A stretch of 15,325 bases of DNA from an uncultured Candidatus Saccharibacteria bacterium. GTDB taxonomy: Bacteria; Patescibacteriota; Saccharimonadia; Saccharimonadales; Saccharimonadaceae. How positions within the stretch are numbered: the first letter of the stretch is position 1; each line of letters opens with the position of its first letter. The position numbers and the translations under genes were made by a program. The DNA lies in NCBI GenBank assembly GCA_927910745.1, contig CAKMNX010000020.1, positions 1 through 15,325 of the forward strand. Reading direction: 5' to 3'. The notes under the pieces are model-generated. The model had not been told where the DNA came from and made no database searches. It was given only the letters and a program-made list of their open reading frames with translations. Shown here one piece after another: positions 1 to 5,549 of this stretch.

Positions 1-10
1 TGTTTTCTTT

Positions 11-26
11 CCCTCCCTCCCCTCCC
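11..26 (-). other. G-quadruplex motif on minus strand (i-motif on plus)
   Basis: The plus strand reads CCC-T-CCC-T-CCCC-T-CCC, so the minus strand has four G-runs of three or more separated by single-base loops. This arrangement is known to give very stable quadruplexes. A biological role is not shown. Confidence 0.6.
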
Positions 27-30
27 AGCA

Positions 31-55
31 TATAGTACAATCGATTTGTACTATA
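31..55. repeat. Perfect 10-bp inverted repeat with 5-nt loop
   Basis: TATAGTACAA (31-40) and TTGTACTATA (46-55) are exact reverse complements around the loop TCGAT. A T-run follows at 64-69. The AT-rich stem could be a weak terminator for a gene to the left of the window or an operator-like site. No mismatches occur in the arms. Confidence 0.75.
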
Positions 56-89
56 GTTACCTGTTTTTTCTCTGTTGCAGCGGTTCTCT

Positions 90-129
90 TTTCTCTTCTT
101 CTATATATTTATATATAATAGGAGAGAAA
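90..129. repeat. Long imperfect AT hairpin at the pyrimidine/purine switch
   Basis: TATATAT (102-108) pairs perfectly with ATATATA (111-117) across a two-base loop. An outer stem TTTCTCT (90-96) pairs with AGAGAAA (123-129). Together they make an extended hairpin or cruciform candidate exactly where the strand changes from pyrimidine-rich to purine-rich. Confidence 0.55.
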
Positions 130-346
130 TCGATATGGGTATATGGATGTATGGATATATAAAGATAGAGAATAGTATGGATATAGAGAGTAGAGATAAA
201 GATAAAGTAAATAGAGATAGAAATAAAGAGATATAAAGATATAAATAGATAAAGAAGGAGAAGATAGAATATAAGAATTATGACAAAAAGAGATTGTGGT
301 TATAGAAGCTATCAATCAGTTATGCAGAGCATACTATTGCTGACCC

Positions 347-355
347 TGGTATAAT
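347..355 (+). promoter_or_regulatory. Extended -10 promoter of rsmA, predicted leaderless
   Basis: TGG-TATAAT carries a TG extension and a perfect -10 hexamer. It ends 6 nt before the rsmA ATG (362), so transcription is expected to begin at or next to the A of the start codon. No consensus -35 element and no room for a Shine-Dalgarno sequence is present. Confidence 0.8.
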
Positions 356-361
356 ACAGCT

Positions 362-1144
362 ATGGCATTACAAAATAAAAAATCTCTAGGGCAGCATTGG
401 CTCAAAGACCCGGATATGCTAGCAGCGATTGCCGATGCAGCGGCGCTAACCCCTGACGATACAGTATTGGAAATTGGTCCTGGGCTTGGCACATTGACAA
501 GCCGGCTCCTTGCTCGGGCAGGCAGGGTAACCGCGGTAGAGTACGATGCTGATCTAGCGCGCAAACTACCAGGGCAATTCCCTGGCAAGCAATTAACAGT
601 CGTACATGAGGATATTCTGCAGTTTGACCTTAGCCAGCTTCCTACTGACTATGTTGTGGTAGCAAATGTGCCGTATTACATTACGAGCAAGATTGTCCAA
701 AAGCTGCTGACAGCGGAGAATAAGCCGCGCCGCACAGTACTGCTGGTGCAGAAGGAGGTAGCTGAGCGAATTGCCGCTGAGCCTGGTGCAATGAGCCTAT
801 TAGGAGTGAGCGCTCAGCTTTATGCTGAGGCGAAGCAAGGCCCAGTGGTACCACGCCAATTCTTTGTGCCGCCGCCCAAGGTAGATTCGCAGGTAGTGGT
901 GCTCGAGACGCGCGCCCAGCCTCTCGTGTCGTCAGCAGACGAAAAGGATTTCTTCCGCGTGGTACGAGCGGGCTTTGTAGCGAAGCGCAAGAAGCTGCGC
1001 AGTGCACTTGCAGCGGGCCTTGCACTAGACAAGACAGAAGTCGAGACGATGCTGCAACACGCTGGTATATCACCAGACTGGCGGGCAGAGGATGTGTCGA
1101 TTGCCCAGTGGCTCGCTATTATGCAAGAGTGGCGCGCGCGATGA
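362..1144 (+). CDS. rsmA: 16S rRNA (adenine(1518)-N6/adenine(1519)-N6)-dimethyltransferase RsmA (KsgA)
   Basis: The 260-residue product dimethylates two adjacent adenosines in the 3' helix of 16S rRNA, using S-adenosylmethionine, late in 30S assembly in the cytoplasm. Visible family motifs are GQHWL (10-14; usual GQNFL), EIGPGLGTLT (37-46, SAM motif I), VEYD (59-62), HEDIL (82-86), the catalytic N-x-P-Y as NVPYYIT (102-108), FFVPPPKVDS (167-176) and a basic C-terminal stretch GFVAKRKKLR (204-213). Length is close to the usual 260-280. The ATG at 362 is chosen because it sits 6 nt after a perfect extended -10 box, which implies a leaderless message. The stop overlaps the presumed start of the next gene in an ATGA, suggesting a two-gene operon with the YfiH homologue. 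Confidence 0.95.
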   Translation: MALQNKKSLGQHWLKDPDMLAAIADAAALTPDDTVLEIGPGLGTLTSRLLARAGRVTAVEYDADLARKLPGQFPGKQLTVVHEDILQFDLSQLPTDYVVVANVPYYITSKIVQKLLTAENKPRRTVLLVQKEVAERIAAEPGAMSLLGVSAQLYAEAKQGPVVPRQFFVPPPKVDSQVVVLETRAQPLVSSADEKDFFRVVRAGFVAKRKKLRSALAAGLALDKTEVETMLQHAGISPDWRAEDVSIAQWLAIMQEWRAR

Positions 1145-1240
1145 TCCGGCTGATCAGCCTACTTGCTTTCCATCAGAACTCCTCGTTAGCGTGTCATCGA
1201 GCAGTGATGGCACAATGCTCGACCGCACGCTAGGTGAGAT
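1141..1240 (+). other. Out-of-frame N-terminal segment of the YfiH-like gene
   Basis: An ATG at 1141 overlaps the rsmA stop as ATGA and opens MIRLISLLAF, then the frame soon runs to a TAG at 1231. The family-like text continues in the next frame, from about 1170 to 1235, reading PSELLVSVSSSSDGTMLD, then returns to the first frame at about 1235. Adding one C in TTTCC (about 1167-1171) and dropping one base near 1233-1240 gives a continuous protein of about 247 residues, the usual YfiH size. This is either two compensating sequence errors or a real lesion. Confidence 0.55.
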
Positions 1241-1881
1241 ACACCACCGCGGTGGTAGCACACCGACAGGCCTTCTGCCAGGCGAGTGGGGCTGCGTATG
1301 CAGACGTGGTGTATCAGCGGGTTGTCTATGGTGTAAGTCGCAGCTATGACCAGCTCTGCGAGGTCGATAGCGGCGCGACGACTCGCCACACTGCGGAGGT
1401 GGTAGCCGACGGCCTCGTGACGCGCTCGCCTGGAGTGGGGTTGCTGCTGCCAGTGGCTGACTGCGTGGCGACGGTGCTATATGACCCAGTGCAACGGGTG
1501 CTCGCGCTATTGCACCTGGGGCGGCATTCGACACTCTCGCCACTACTCGTGCGGACGATAGATCGCCTCGTCCACGAAGGCTCTCGGGCAGAGGATGTCA
1601 TTGTCTGGATGAGTCCGAGCGCGCAGCGGCCGAGCTATGTGATGCAGTATTTCGACCAAATGGCTGACTCAACTTGGCAGCCCTTTTGCTCGCACGAAGC
1701 TGATGGTATCCATCTTGACTTGCCGGGATTTAATGCTGCTGCGTGCCAGCGCGCGGGCATTGTGCCGCGCAATATCCACATCTCGCCTGTCGATACAGTA
1801 ACAAACCCCGACTACTTCTCGCACGCAGCGGGTGACACTGGTGGGCGGTTTGCGGTGCTGGCGATGATGCGAGAAAAGTAA
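1234..1881 (+). CDS. YfiH/laccase-domain (polyphenol oxidase/LACC1 family) protein, C-terminal ~215 aa in frame
   Basis: The open frame from the GTG at 1234 encodes 215 residues of a YfiH-type protein. Bacterial members of this family act as purine nucleoside phosphorylase/adenosine deaminase enzymes and one (YfiH) has been linked to correcting murein composition. Visible marks are VADCVATVLYDP (74-85, with the family Cys 77), LLHLGRHS (92-99, the counterpart of HAGWRG) and a C-terminal GDTGGRFAVLAMM (200-212). The expected QVHG motif reads RVVYG (29-33), so one metal-binding His appears to be Tyr, and the W-R-G after the second His is not conserved; activity may be altered. The true start is probably the ATG at 1141, with two small indels separating it from this frame. 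No Shine-Dalgarno precedes 1234. Confidence 0.7.
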   Translation: MRYTTAVVAHRQAFCQASGAAYADVVYQRVVYGVSRSYDQLCEVDSGATTRHTAEVVADGLVTRSPGVGLLLPVADCVATVLYDPVQRVLALLHLGRHSTLSPLLVRTIDRLVHEGSRAEDVIVWMSPSAQRPSYVMQYFDQMADSTWQPFCSHEADGIHLDLPGFNAAACQRAGIVPRNIHISPVDTVTNPDYFSHAAGDTGGRFAVLAMMREK

Positions 1882-1950
1882 CGGCAATCTGCAGATAGAC
1901 GAACGTCAAGCTCCTCCGTGGTATGACTGCGTCGGCTACTCCCGTATACC

Positions 1951-1979
1951 TTGCAATATGTAATTACATCAGCTATTCT
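1951..1979 (+). promoter_or_regulatory. Candidate sigma-70 promoter with palindrome in the spacer
   Basis: TTGCAA (1951-1956) and TATTCT (1974-1979) are 17 bp apart, each matching 4 of 6 consensus bases. The spacer contains the perfect 12-bp palindrome ATGTAATTACAT (1958-1969), operator-like in position. It would give a leader of about 55 nt before the ATG at 2042. An alternative extended -10 (TGT-GATAAG, 1979-1987) overlaps it. Confidence 0.4.
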
Positions 1980-2027
1980 GTGATAAGAAAAGGTTTGTCC
2001 ATCAATCAACTGTGGGTGGATGCAAGA

Positions 2028-2034
2028 GAAGGAG
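2028..2034 (+). promoter_or_regulatory. Shine-Dalgarno that decides the start at 2042
   Basis: GAAGGAG lies 7 nt before the ATG at 2042. An in-frame ATG at 2012 lies upstream of this site and has no comparable ribosome-binding sequence, so the shorter protein is preferred. Confidence 0.75.
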
Positions 2035-2041
2035 CGTGATT

Positions 2042-2704
2042 ATGGGATGGTTCAAAAATTCGTTTGGCATTGGGGCTGGTGTAACGCTGGGAGATATGGC
2101 AGCCCAGACCGGTGTTGCTATGGCAGTTGATATTATTGATGGATCGACCAAGAAGCTGCAGGATGACTATCGCATAGAGCATTTTGACCCAATTATTCGC
2201 GACGATATTTCGCACATTATTGCACGTAGTGCGCTGAGTGAGATATCATATCCCTTTCCTACTGAGCTCGATTCCAATGCGAAGGCCGCGCAGCAGCCAG
2301 GGGAGAAGAGTAGCTTCGTGCGGCGGCACAAGATCGCTGTCGGTATAACTGCTGCGCTTGTGCTGGTGGCAATATGCAACCCCAAGCAAAGCGCCATCGT
2401 ATTGCTTATTGGGCTGTGGCTGCTGATTGTCGCCGTCGGCATCGCTATATTCAAAAAAGCAAGCCACACTGCCACAGGCATGATGGTTGGTGCGCTCAGT
2501 GCACCAAGGGAGCAGCTTATCAAGGATGGTCAGCAGTATTGGCGTATTCGCGAATATGTGCGCCAAGCCCTGGCTGCATCTGAGCTCAGCCCACAAGATG
2601 CTGTACTAAAACTTAGTCGCACCCAACTTGGGCAGCAATTCCCAGACACAGTGGAAGAGATCGAGGCAAACGCCTTTTACTATAAGCAAAAACTGCAGCA
2701 ATAA
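2042..2704 (+). CDS. Unknown protein with two transmembrane helices
   Basis: The product is 220 residues from the Shine-Dalgarno-supported ATG. I do not recognise a family. The N-terminus (8-30) is Gly/Ala-rich and weakly hydrophobic (GIGAGVTLGDMAAQTGVAM), resembling sequences seen in small membrane-associated proteins. Residues 31-92 are soluble and charged. Two hydrophobic segments at about 97-112 and 115-136 are separated only by N-P-K, forming a tight hairpin in the membrane with both ends on the same side. The tail (150-220) is predicted helical and Gln-rich, ending in KQKLQQ. It stands alone between the yfiH gene and a convergent minus-strand gene, with its own candidate promoter, so the neighbourhood does not indicate a role. 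Confidence 0.75.
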   Translation: MGWFKNSFGIGAGVTLGDMAAQTGVAMAVDIIDGSTKKLQDDYRIEHFDPIIRDDISHIIARSALSEISYPFPTELDSNAKAAQQPGEKSSFVRRHKIAVGITAALVLVAICNPKQSAIVLLIGLWLLIVAVGIAIFKKASHTATGMMVGALSAPREQLIKDGQQYWRIREYVRQALAASELSPQDAVLKLSRTQLGQQFPDTVEEIEANAFYYKQKLQQ

Positions 2705-2858
2705 GCGAATAGAAGGAGCAACGGGCTAGTGATATCCTGGCCGGTTTCTTAGCTGCTTTAATGTTGTGTATAAATCCAGCAGTGTTGATGTATGAGAGAC
2801 GGCTGTTGGTTCTTCTGGGTTGCATTTGTGTCGCGCGGAGTTGTACAGCCATACTAGC

Positions 2859-2871
2859 TGCTATTGTAGCA
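2859..2871. terminator. Weak hairpin between convergent genes
   Basis: TGCTA-TTG-TAGCA forms a short perfect stem just past the stop codon of the minus-strand gene. On the plus strand it is followed by a T-rich stretch (ATCTTTAATCTTTCT). The stem is only 5 bp, so this is a weak candidate for a bidirectional terminator. The rest of 2705-2874 shows nothing else I can support. Confidence 0.25.
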
Positions 2872-2874
2872 TCT

Positions 2875-3900
2875 TTAATCTTTCTGCGTGAGGTCTTCGC
2901 CCAGCTTATCACGCAGCTTTGCTGGCACAGAATAGCCTTTCTCTCGGAGTTTAGTGAGGATACGTGCCTGCTGCTCAGATGAATAATATACGGTTGGGCG
3001 TCGACCTTGCTCTTTGCGCATTATGCCGGTCAGACTGTCCTCGCCTTCGGATTTTTCTTGATTAAGGGCGGCAATAGCTCGTCGCACTGTCATGTCGTGT
3101 ACACCAAGTGCTCTGGCGAGTTGCGGGCAGGTCATTTCTTCTTCCTGTGGAGGGAGGAGTGTATGGGTATCAGCGTTGTGGGGACGAAAATGCTTTTGGA
3201 GGCTCAGAAGTTGTTTGGGTGTGATGAATGGGCGCATCGATTTGCCGCGTGGAGCGACAATGATCTCGCCGATCTTCTTGATAACCCGATGATCTCTTAA
3301 AGCTTTCTCTACCATATGCGGTGTTATACCAAGGTGGCGAGAAGCCCGGCCAACAGATATAAGTGGCTCTGGGCTATGATGATAGACGCCATGGAGCCAG
3401 TTGTTGTTCGTCTGGTCGGCAGCGATACGCTGATGCACATCAGCAAGTGGGCTCGTGAGTGCATCATACATATACCAGGCAAAATGATGATCGGTCGATA
3501 GAGCAACACCACAGGTCTCATCTTGCGCGAGCTCAGCAAGATCGTGTTTTCTATACTCGTGCAATGGTTGATAGCTATTGCCTTGAGTCTGCATGGCTTG
3601 TTCTACAGCTGGAGTATCAAAAACAAAAGCAACATCTGGATAGGTGATAACGGTGCGAGCAGGCTGGGTGTCGTGTGGTTGGATGGTTGCAATAAAGCGA
3701 AGGAGTTGCTGCGATGCAGATGTTTCTTGAATATGTTGTGACATATAGGCCTGCGCTGGGTCGTGAGTAGAAAGGCCGAGATCATTCTCAAGCAAAAAGC
3801 GTAGAAGTTTGTGCAAGTCGTTGAGCTTTTCTACTTGAGCAGTATGATTATCAAATGTCTCGGATAATTGTGCTGATTGCTGGGGTTTTTCCATACGCAT
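2875..3900 (-). CDS. DNA-binding protein with two copies of an HTH module
   Basis: Starting at 3900 the product is 341 residues. An in-frame ATG at 3933 exists, but the extended -10 box at 3907-3915 lies inside that extension and ends 6 nt before the 3900 ATG, so 3900 is the expected leaderless start. The N-terminal 170 residues match nothing I recognise. Then come two helix-turn-helix units: about 181-204 (RASRHLGITPHMVEKAL) and 256-282 (QLARALGVHDMTVRRAI). Each is followed by a basic linker and a Y/F-x(3-5)-Q-containing helix (223-238 and 301-322). The same module occurs in the adjacent 107-residue protein. A sequence-specific transcription regulator is inferred, possibly acting on the divergent repeat-protein genes. 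No signal peptide or membrane segment is seen. Confidence 0.75.
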   Translation of the reverse strand: MRMEKPQQSAQLSETFDNHTAQVEKLNDLHKLLRFLLENDLGLSTHDPAQAYMSQHIQETSASQQLLRFIATIQPHDTQPARTVITYPDVAFVFDTPAVEQAMQTQGNSYQPLHEYRKHDLAELAQDETCGVALSTDHHFAWYMYDALTSPLADVHQRIAADQTNNNWLHGVYHHSPEPLISVGRASRHLGITPHMVEKALRDHRVIKKIGEIIVAPRGKSMRPFITPKQLLSLQKHFRPHNADTHTLLPPQEEEMTCPQLARALGVHDMTVRRAIAALNQEKSEGEDSLTGIMRKEQGRRPTVYYSSEQQARILTKLREKGYSVPAKLRDKLGEDLTQKD

Positions 3901-3906
3901 TACCAT

Positions 3907-3915
3907 ACTATAGCA
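3907..3915 (-). promoter_or_regulatory. Extended -10 promoter of the 341-aa HTH gene, predicted leaderless
   Basis: On the minus strand the sequence is TGC-TATAGT. It ends 6 nt before the ATG at 3900, the same spacing as rsmA and metG. It lies between the two minus-strand HTH genes, so the downstream gene can be transcribed separately. Confidence 0.7.
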
Positions 3916-3948
3916 TAGGTAGTAGGAGTACATATCAAGCCTGAGTGC

Positions 3949-4272
3949 TTAGCGAACCGTCGCACCAAGCGATCGCCCCAGGTAAGCTGCCACTTGCTCG
4001 GCTTGCTCGGGCGAGAGGTGGTAGCCTCGCTTGTGAGATGGCTGGCCGTTCTCAAGCCGTGCACGGTATTGTCTAGGTGTTATATTAAGGGCTTTTATAG
4101 CTTTGTTGATGGTGAGCCGCGTTGCATGGAGCCGCTTGGCAACAGTCGTGCGGAGCAGATACCCCGCCGGCGCCGGGGTAAAGATCCCTTTTTCACGTGC
4201 CTGGTTCTTGATTTTCCACTGGTCGGCGAGCGAGTAGTGCTCGGGAGAGTAGGATGATGGGTGGTATTCCAT
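3949..4272 (-). CDS. Small HTH DNA-binding protein
   Basis: The product is 107 residues. A helix-turn-helix is visible at about 42-64 (TTVAKRLHATRLTINKAIKA), followed by a basic linker and RGYHLSPEQAEQVAAYL (82-98). This reproduces, in a single copy, the module found twice in the next minus-strand gene. The N-terminal 35 residues are polar, with several Tyr and charged residues. The start at 4272 follows a good promoter (TTGACA, 18 bp, TATAAC), and the predicted leader is only about 7 nt. It sits divergently from the repeat-protein gene at 4415 across a 142-bp region with operator-like repeats, so a local regulator is the likeliest role. This is inferred from context and fold. Confidence 0.7.
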   Translation of the reverse strand: MEYHPSSYSPEHYSLADQWKIKNQAREKGIFTPAPAGYLLRTTVAKRLHATRLTINKAIKALNITPRQYRARLENGQPSHKRGYHLSPEQAEQVAAYLGRSLGATVR

Positions 4273-4285
4273 AGTAGAGTAGTGC

Positions 4286-4315
4286 GTTATATAAAATAGA
4301 TTGCAGCTTTGTCAA
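4286..4315 (-). promoter_or_regulatory. Sigma-70 promoter for the 107-aa HTH gene
   Basis: On the minus strand, a perfect -35 TTGACA (4315-4310) is separated by 18 bp from TATAAC (4291-4286). The predicted start lies about 7 nt before the ATG at 4272. This is the only consensus -35 I saw in the window; the other promoters rely on an extended -10. Confidence 0.6.
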
Positions 4316-4330
4316 TAACATGACTGAATG

Positions 4331-4358
4331 GTGGCACGTTACACCAAAACGTGGTACG
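4331..4358. promoter_or_regulatory. Operator-like repeats in the divergent intergenic region
   Basis: GTGGCACG (4331-4338) and GTGGTACG (4351-4358) are direct repeats exactly 20 bp apart, or two helical turns. CACGTT (4335-4340) and AACGTG (4348-4353) form an inverted repeat with a 7-bp spacer. The right copies overlap the extended -10 of the plus-strand gene, so a bound HTH protein would block it. Confidence 0.45.
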
Positions 4359-4360
4359 AT
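4352..4360 (+). promoter_or_regulatory. Extended -10 promoter for the first repeat-protein gene
   Basis: TGG-TACGAT matches the TGN extension and 4 of 6 bases of the -10. It predicts a leader of about 48 nt before the ATG at 4415. A Shine-Dalgarno GAGG (4407-4410) lies 4 nt before that ATG. Confidence 0.5.
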
Positions 4361-4414
4361 ACGAGTACTCTTATCTTCCAAAGAGATATACCATAAGTAA
4401 AAATACGAGGTACT

Positions 4415-5140
4415 ATGCAGGCAGACCAATCATCAGCTCAGTCATCTGACAAGCCTACGCCGATTGATGGCGCACGTCTTGTCTCACTCATTAATGCACT
4501 CCGCAAGCTCCCCTGGCCAATGACGTATGAGGTGTATGATAGTCTCATCCAAGAGCTGGGTTGGCAGCTCGTCAAGCCACGTGAGCAAGAGCCACAGACG
4601 GGGCACGAGCAGTGTATGCATTATGATGGTTACATGCCACTGCTTGCTACAATAGAAAATGACGTTGTAACGTCGGTGGCGAGCAGCCCAGTCATCGATG
4701 TAATTCACCAATTACCAGCAGACGCGTGCCGCACACTCTACGACGAATACTGCGCAGCCGGCACGGCGGCCTGGGGCTGGCCGACCGATGTACGACACAC
4801 GGGCCATCTCACTGGTACGGTGTGGAAGGGTTTTGCTCCACAAACACCAGCTTCGCGGGAGTACGTTAGCATCAACCTCAACGAGGAAGACAAGACAATC
4901 ATGTTTGTCCTTGCCAGCGAGCAAACTGGTGCACCGTCCGATGGTGCCGCCGCCCGCGCACGATTCGTCCCTATCCTGGCCCTGATCCATTGCCGCGCCT
5001 GGAGAGTGAGCTACATGAGGAGACATACTTCTCTCCAGAGCAATTCACCGCCTGGATTGATCGCATCCTGCACCAGCCATGGCCTTTGTCTTTGCAGCAG
5101 CTTGATACCACAATGCAGAGCCAGGGTTGGCAGCTCATGA
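4415..5140 (+). CDS. Repeat protein 1, first part: domain A1 (DUF6301-like), frame lost near 4970
   Basis: This frame encodes a polar N-terminus (1-17) and one A-type domain (18-168). Its marks are L-P-W-P at 32-35, L-G-W at 48-50 and Y-C-x-A-G-T-A-A-W-G-x-P at 112-123. By eye this resembles the actinobacterial DUF6301 family, whose function is unknown to me. After about residue 184 the translation loses family character, while the next frame continues with a linker and a second A domain. Adding one C to the CCC run at 4969-4971 joins the two into one protein of about 348 residues. The remaining 170 nt to the stop at 5140 are probably not genuine coding sequence. No signal peptide or membrane segment is seen, so it is probably cytoplasmic. 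Confidence 0.65.
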   Translation: MQADQSSAQSSDKPTPIDGARLVSLINALRKLPWPMTYEVYDSLIQELGWQLVKPREQEPQTGHEQCMHYDGYMPLLATIENDVVTSVASSPVIDVIHQLPADACRTLYDEYCAAGTAAWGWPTDVRHTGHLTGTVWKGFAPQTPASREYVSINLNEEDKTIMFVLASEQTGAPSDGAAARARFVPILALIHCRAWRVSYMRRHTSLQSNSPPGLIASCTSHGLCLCSSLIPQCRARVGSS

Positions 5141-5460
5141 AGCAAGAGGAGAATACCTGGTGGTATTATGATGGGCCGCTGCGGGTTATGGTGTCTGGCG
5201 AGGGCAGCACTGTATCTATGGTAGTGGCATGGTTTGCTAATGGTTCACCCACGGCAGCTTGTCTTGACCTCTATCGCCAATATAGGCAGGCTGGGCAGGA
5301 AGCCTGGGGTGAGCCAGGCGACGAGGTGGACGAAGCCGAGCATGCCGCAGAAGGTCTTGCTATCTCAACCGTCTGGATGACCGACCAGGACGATACTATC
5401 ACCCTGATGCAGAGCACGGATAAGCTCTATGTGCTGATTACTGTTGCTACTCGGCCGTAG
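4990..5460 (+). CDS. Repeat protein 1, second part: domain A2
   Basis: The frame encodes an A-type domain at about 15-153, with W-I-D (22-24), P-W-P-L (30-33), Q-G-W (45-47) and Q-A-G-Q-E-A-W-G-E-P (100-109). The TTG at 4990 lacks a Shine-Dalgarno and the same frame is open upstream, so this is most likely the C-terminal half of the gene beginning at 4415, separated by a one-base frameshift. The domain is strikingly close to the last domain of the second repeat gene (8855-9286): both share the I-L-x-Q-x-W-P-L-S stretch, the A-G-x-x-A-W-G-E-P stretch, and a T-x-W-x-T-D-x-x-D-T-I-T-L end. Internal translation initiation is a less likely alternative. Confidence 0.65.
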   Translation: MPRLESELHEETYFSPEQFTAWIDRILHQPWPLSLQQLDTTMQSQGWQLMKQEENTWWYYDGPLRVMVSGEGSTVSMVVAWFANGSPTAACLDLYRQYRQAGQEAWGEPGDEVDEAEHAAEGLAISTVWMTDQDDTITLMQSTDKLYVLITVATRP

Positions 5461-5496
5461 GGTGTATTCATGATACTCGTGTGATAGAACCAAAAG

Positions 5497-5505
5497 TGAT
5501 ATAGT
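5497..5505 (+). promoter_or_regulatory. Extended -10 promoter for the second repeat-protein gene
   Basis: TGA-TATAGT matches the TGN extension and 5 of 6 bases of the -10. It lies in the 89-nt gap after the first repeat gene and predicts a leader of about 40 nt, enough to hold the Shine-Dalgarno at 5539-5543. The second gene can therefore be expressed independently. Confidence 0.6.
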
Positions 5506-5538
5506 ATAAGGCACCTCATAAGATATAGACAGTAGTAC

Positions 5539-5543
5539 AAGGA
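5539..5543 (+). promoter_or_regulatory. Shine-Dalgarno for the ATG at 5550
   Basis: AAGGA lies 6 nt before the ATG at 5550, in good position, and supports this start for the large repeat protein. Confidence 0.65.
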
Positions 5544-5549
5544 TGATAT

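Larger units (their letters stand above)
1..346. other. Non-coding, compositionally extreme region upstream of rsmA
   Basis: No credible gene is seen here. The only long open frame, on the minus strand at 109-315, is a Tyr/Leu/Ser/Ile low-complexity translation of the composition. The region moves from pyrimidine-rich (1-26 and 62-101) to purine-plus-T: positions 102-283 contain a single C (position 131) and are full of GATA, AGAGA and ATAAAGA motifs. Three structured elements listed separately lie in its left third. The rest of the window is roughly balanced in GC, so this island stands out. It could be a 5' regulatory zone, an unwinding element or a degraded microsatellite; the sequence does not decide. 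Confidence 0.7.

Noticed and set aside
109..315. Minus-strand open frame rich in Tyr, Leu, Ser and Ile
   Set aside because: It is a low-complexity translation of the purine/AT island, with no ribosome-binding site and no domain character.
681..1073. Long minus-strand frame opposite rsmA
   Set aside because: It is a shadow of the well-supported rsmA coding strand without family features.
2761..2982. Hydrophobic plus-strand frame of 73 aa
   Set aside because: It overlaps the end of the convergent HTH gene on the other strand and has no Shine-Dalgarno or promoter.
3901..3933. Upstream ATG for the 341-aa HTH protein
   Set aside because: The extended -10 box lies within this stretch, so transcription would begin after it.
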